Assembly: GCF_964340395.1 (NCBI RefSeq)
Contig: NC_135558.1
Span: forward strand, 21,612,871-21,676,870
Direction of reading: 5' to 3'
Length of the DNA: 64,000 nucleotides
DNA from: Glandiceps talaboti
Taxonomy: Eukaryota; Hemichordata; Enteropneusta; Spengelidae
Part shown: positions 62,788 through 64,000 of the stretch, piece after piece
Layout of the letters: each line of letters starts with the position of its first letter
Position numbering within the stretch: position 1 is the stretch's first letter
The notes under the pieces: generated by a model
What the model saw: the letters and a program-made list of their open reading frames with translations, nothing else
Told to the model about the DNA's origin: nothing
The model's database searches: none
Translations under genes and position numbers: made by a program

Positions 62788-63869
62788 GTAAGGCATCTAA
62801 ATATCAATAAATATCAGTCTGGAATACAAATGTAGATACATGTAGGTGAGGAATACTTTGTACTTATATTGCTTTTATTGTCTTGGTTTTCTTGTAGCTT
62901 TAAATTCTCAATGATGTTTTTAGATTAGTACCCAATGACTGGGTAATCAGTTTTGTTATCATATCCCACTGATTTACAAAGTCTTGGATTCCTGTGTCTC
63001 AGTCACAAATTTAACTAAATGTTCCAAAGATTTCAGGGTAGTCATACAAAAGTAAACAGGGTTAAATTATTGGAAGTACATGTACACATTTTATCGTCTC
63101 CAGGCTAAGTCTCAAAGTAAATCTTTTGTGTAGATATAGTTTTATAGGTGAGAATACTGTTGTATACGTAGGTATAGGTGAAAATACCAACAAATGAAAG
63201 ATATACATGTAATATTGTATATTGTGTTTCTGTTTGCATGAACCTTCAAAAAGAGGCCAGAATTTTATTTCAACATGTTGACATATTGACAGGTACATAA
63301 TATGTAATATATTCCATTTGATGGTCAATTAATTATAATATACCTTATCAATCATTTTTTTAATAATAAACATATAAAAAAGTATGGTACAGGTATCAAA
63401 ATATCAATAACAATGTTTAACATGCTTATTAACTCATACAACAACACATTGCAAATGTTATATCACTTTTCTGTTGCGTTTGACCCGGATTAAATAGTGG
63501 TGATATGAATCATCTATAGCTACAGAACTTACACATCCCGAGCAAATACAATTAAAATGATGGAACAAAAGTCGCATTCAGACAAAGTTTACTTAGGTTT
63601 TGAAACTAAATTTGATATTACATGTACATCGTAAGGTTATAACCAATAATTTTGGTTGAGAAACCACAGAACAGTATGACCTGTACATAAACTTGACCTT
63701 GCAACAGGTCAATGATTATGTAATTTGCGTAGCTGATGCCATTTTTTGATGAGCGACAAAGAATAAAGTGCAATGAAATGATGCAGTATTAGTAAATTAG
63801 ATTCAAAATTGTTGACAAAATAGGTTGAAAAACATAATTATGTGATAAAACATATAATCCCATGAAATC
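62788..63869 (+). other. CNTRL: CNTRL intron 21, left part
   Basis: AT-rich intron sequence without an identifiable exon or repeat array. Confidence 0.5.
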
Positions 63870-64000
63870 AATGTCAGTGTTGTGTCATAATGCTCCTTGT
63901 ATGATTCCATAGACTACAAATTCTTGCAATTGCCAACCAGCTCAAATTTGTATTATTCTGTGGAATCATACTTGGAGCACTATGATGTAACACTAACATT
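63870..64000. mobile_element. 131-bp palindromic MITE at the window edge
   Basis: Arms of 43 bp at 63870-63912 and 63958-64000 are inverted copies (shared AATGT, AGTGTT, TGCTCC, GTATGATTCCA), about 80 percent identical, around a 45-base centre. The right end coincides with the window end, so the element could extend further. Confidence 0.7.

Overview
The window is nuclear DNA of an animal. It has AT-rich introns with GT-AG junctions, very many micro- and minisatellites, and decayed LINE, Penelope-like and terminal-inverted-repeat elements. The intron-rich gene structure and the protein similarity to vertebrates suggest a bilaterian invertebrate, probably marine (lancelet, hemichordate, annelid or mollusc type). 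The sequence alone does not settle the species.

Layout. (1) 1-5.3 kb: microsatellites, a LINE remnant, and on the minus strand a three-exon gene (4966 down to 2854). I assemble it into a 209-residue protein with a signal peptide and a probable GPI-anchor tail; I do not recognise its family. (2) 5.3-10.5 kb: a long ATGT microsatellite, a Penelope-like GIY-YIG remnant, and a LINE reverse-transcriptase remnant split by about 81 copies of a 39-bp minisatellite. That minisatellite appears to have grown out of the LINE's own codons and stays in frame with its C-terminal part. (3) 10.5-19.5 kb: an intact single-exon HDHD3-like HAD-family gene on the minus strand (13600-12866), two inverted-repeat elements, another LINE remnant and a 46-bp minisatellite. 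(4) 19.5 kb to the end: the 5' half of a centriolin (CNTRL) gene on the plus strand. It has a promoter with ZNF143-like and YY1-like sites, a probable non-coding first exon, a start codon at 21108, and 20 well-supported coding exons plus one candidate 12-nt microexon. These reach 62787 and encode about 1,178 residues: a leucine-rich-repeat head, then coiled coil. The remaining C-terminal half lies beyond the window.

The CNTRL introns hold most of the oddities. These are minisatellites of 60/65, 49, 57, 53 and 56 bp, a 2.4-kb TTAA-flanked element with inverted repeats of about 690 bp inserted in an array of tRNA-SINE-like units, a second copy of that element's core, a 1.24-kb TIR element with 5-bp target duplications, and near-palindromic fold-back elements. 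One minisatellite repeats the 5' splice site itself in an in-frame 57-bp period. In human, HDHD3 and CNTRL both lie on chromosome 9q, so their closeness here may be retained synteny.

The three genes show no operon-like or pathway relation. Centriolin is a centrosome and midbody scaffold, HDHD3 a HAD-superfamily protein, and the third product a predicted cell-surface protein. All exon boundaries were worked out by reading splice consensus, phase and protein similarity by eye; no alignment or RNA evidence was available.
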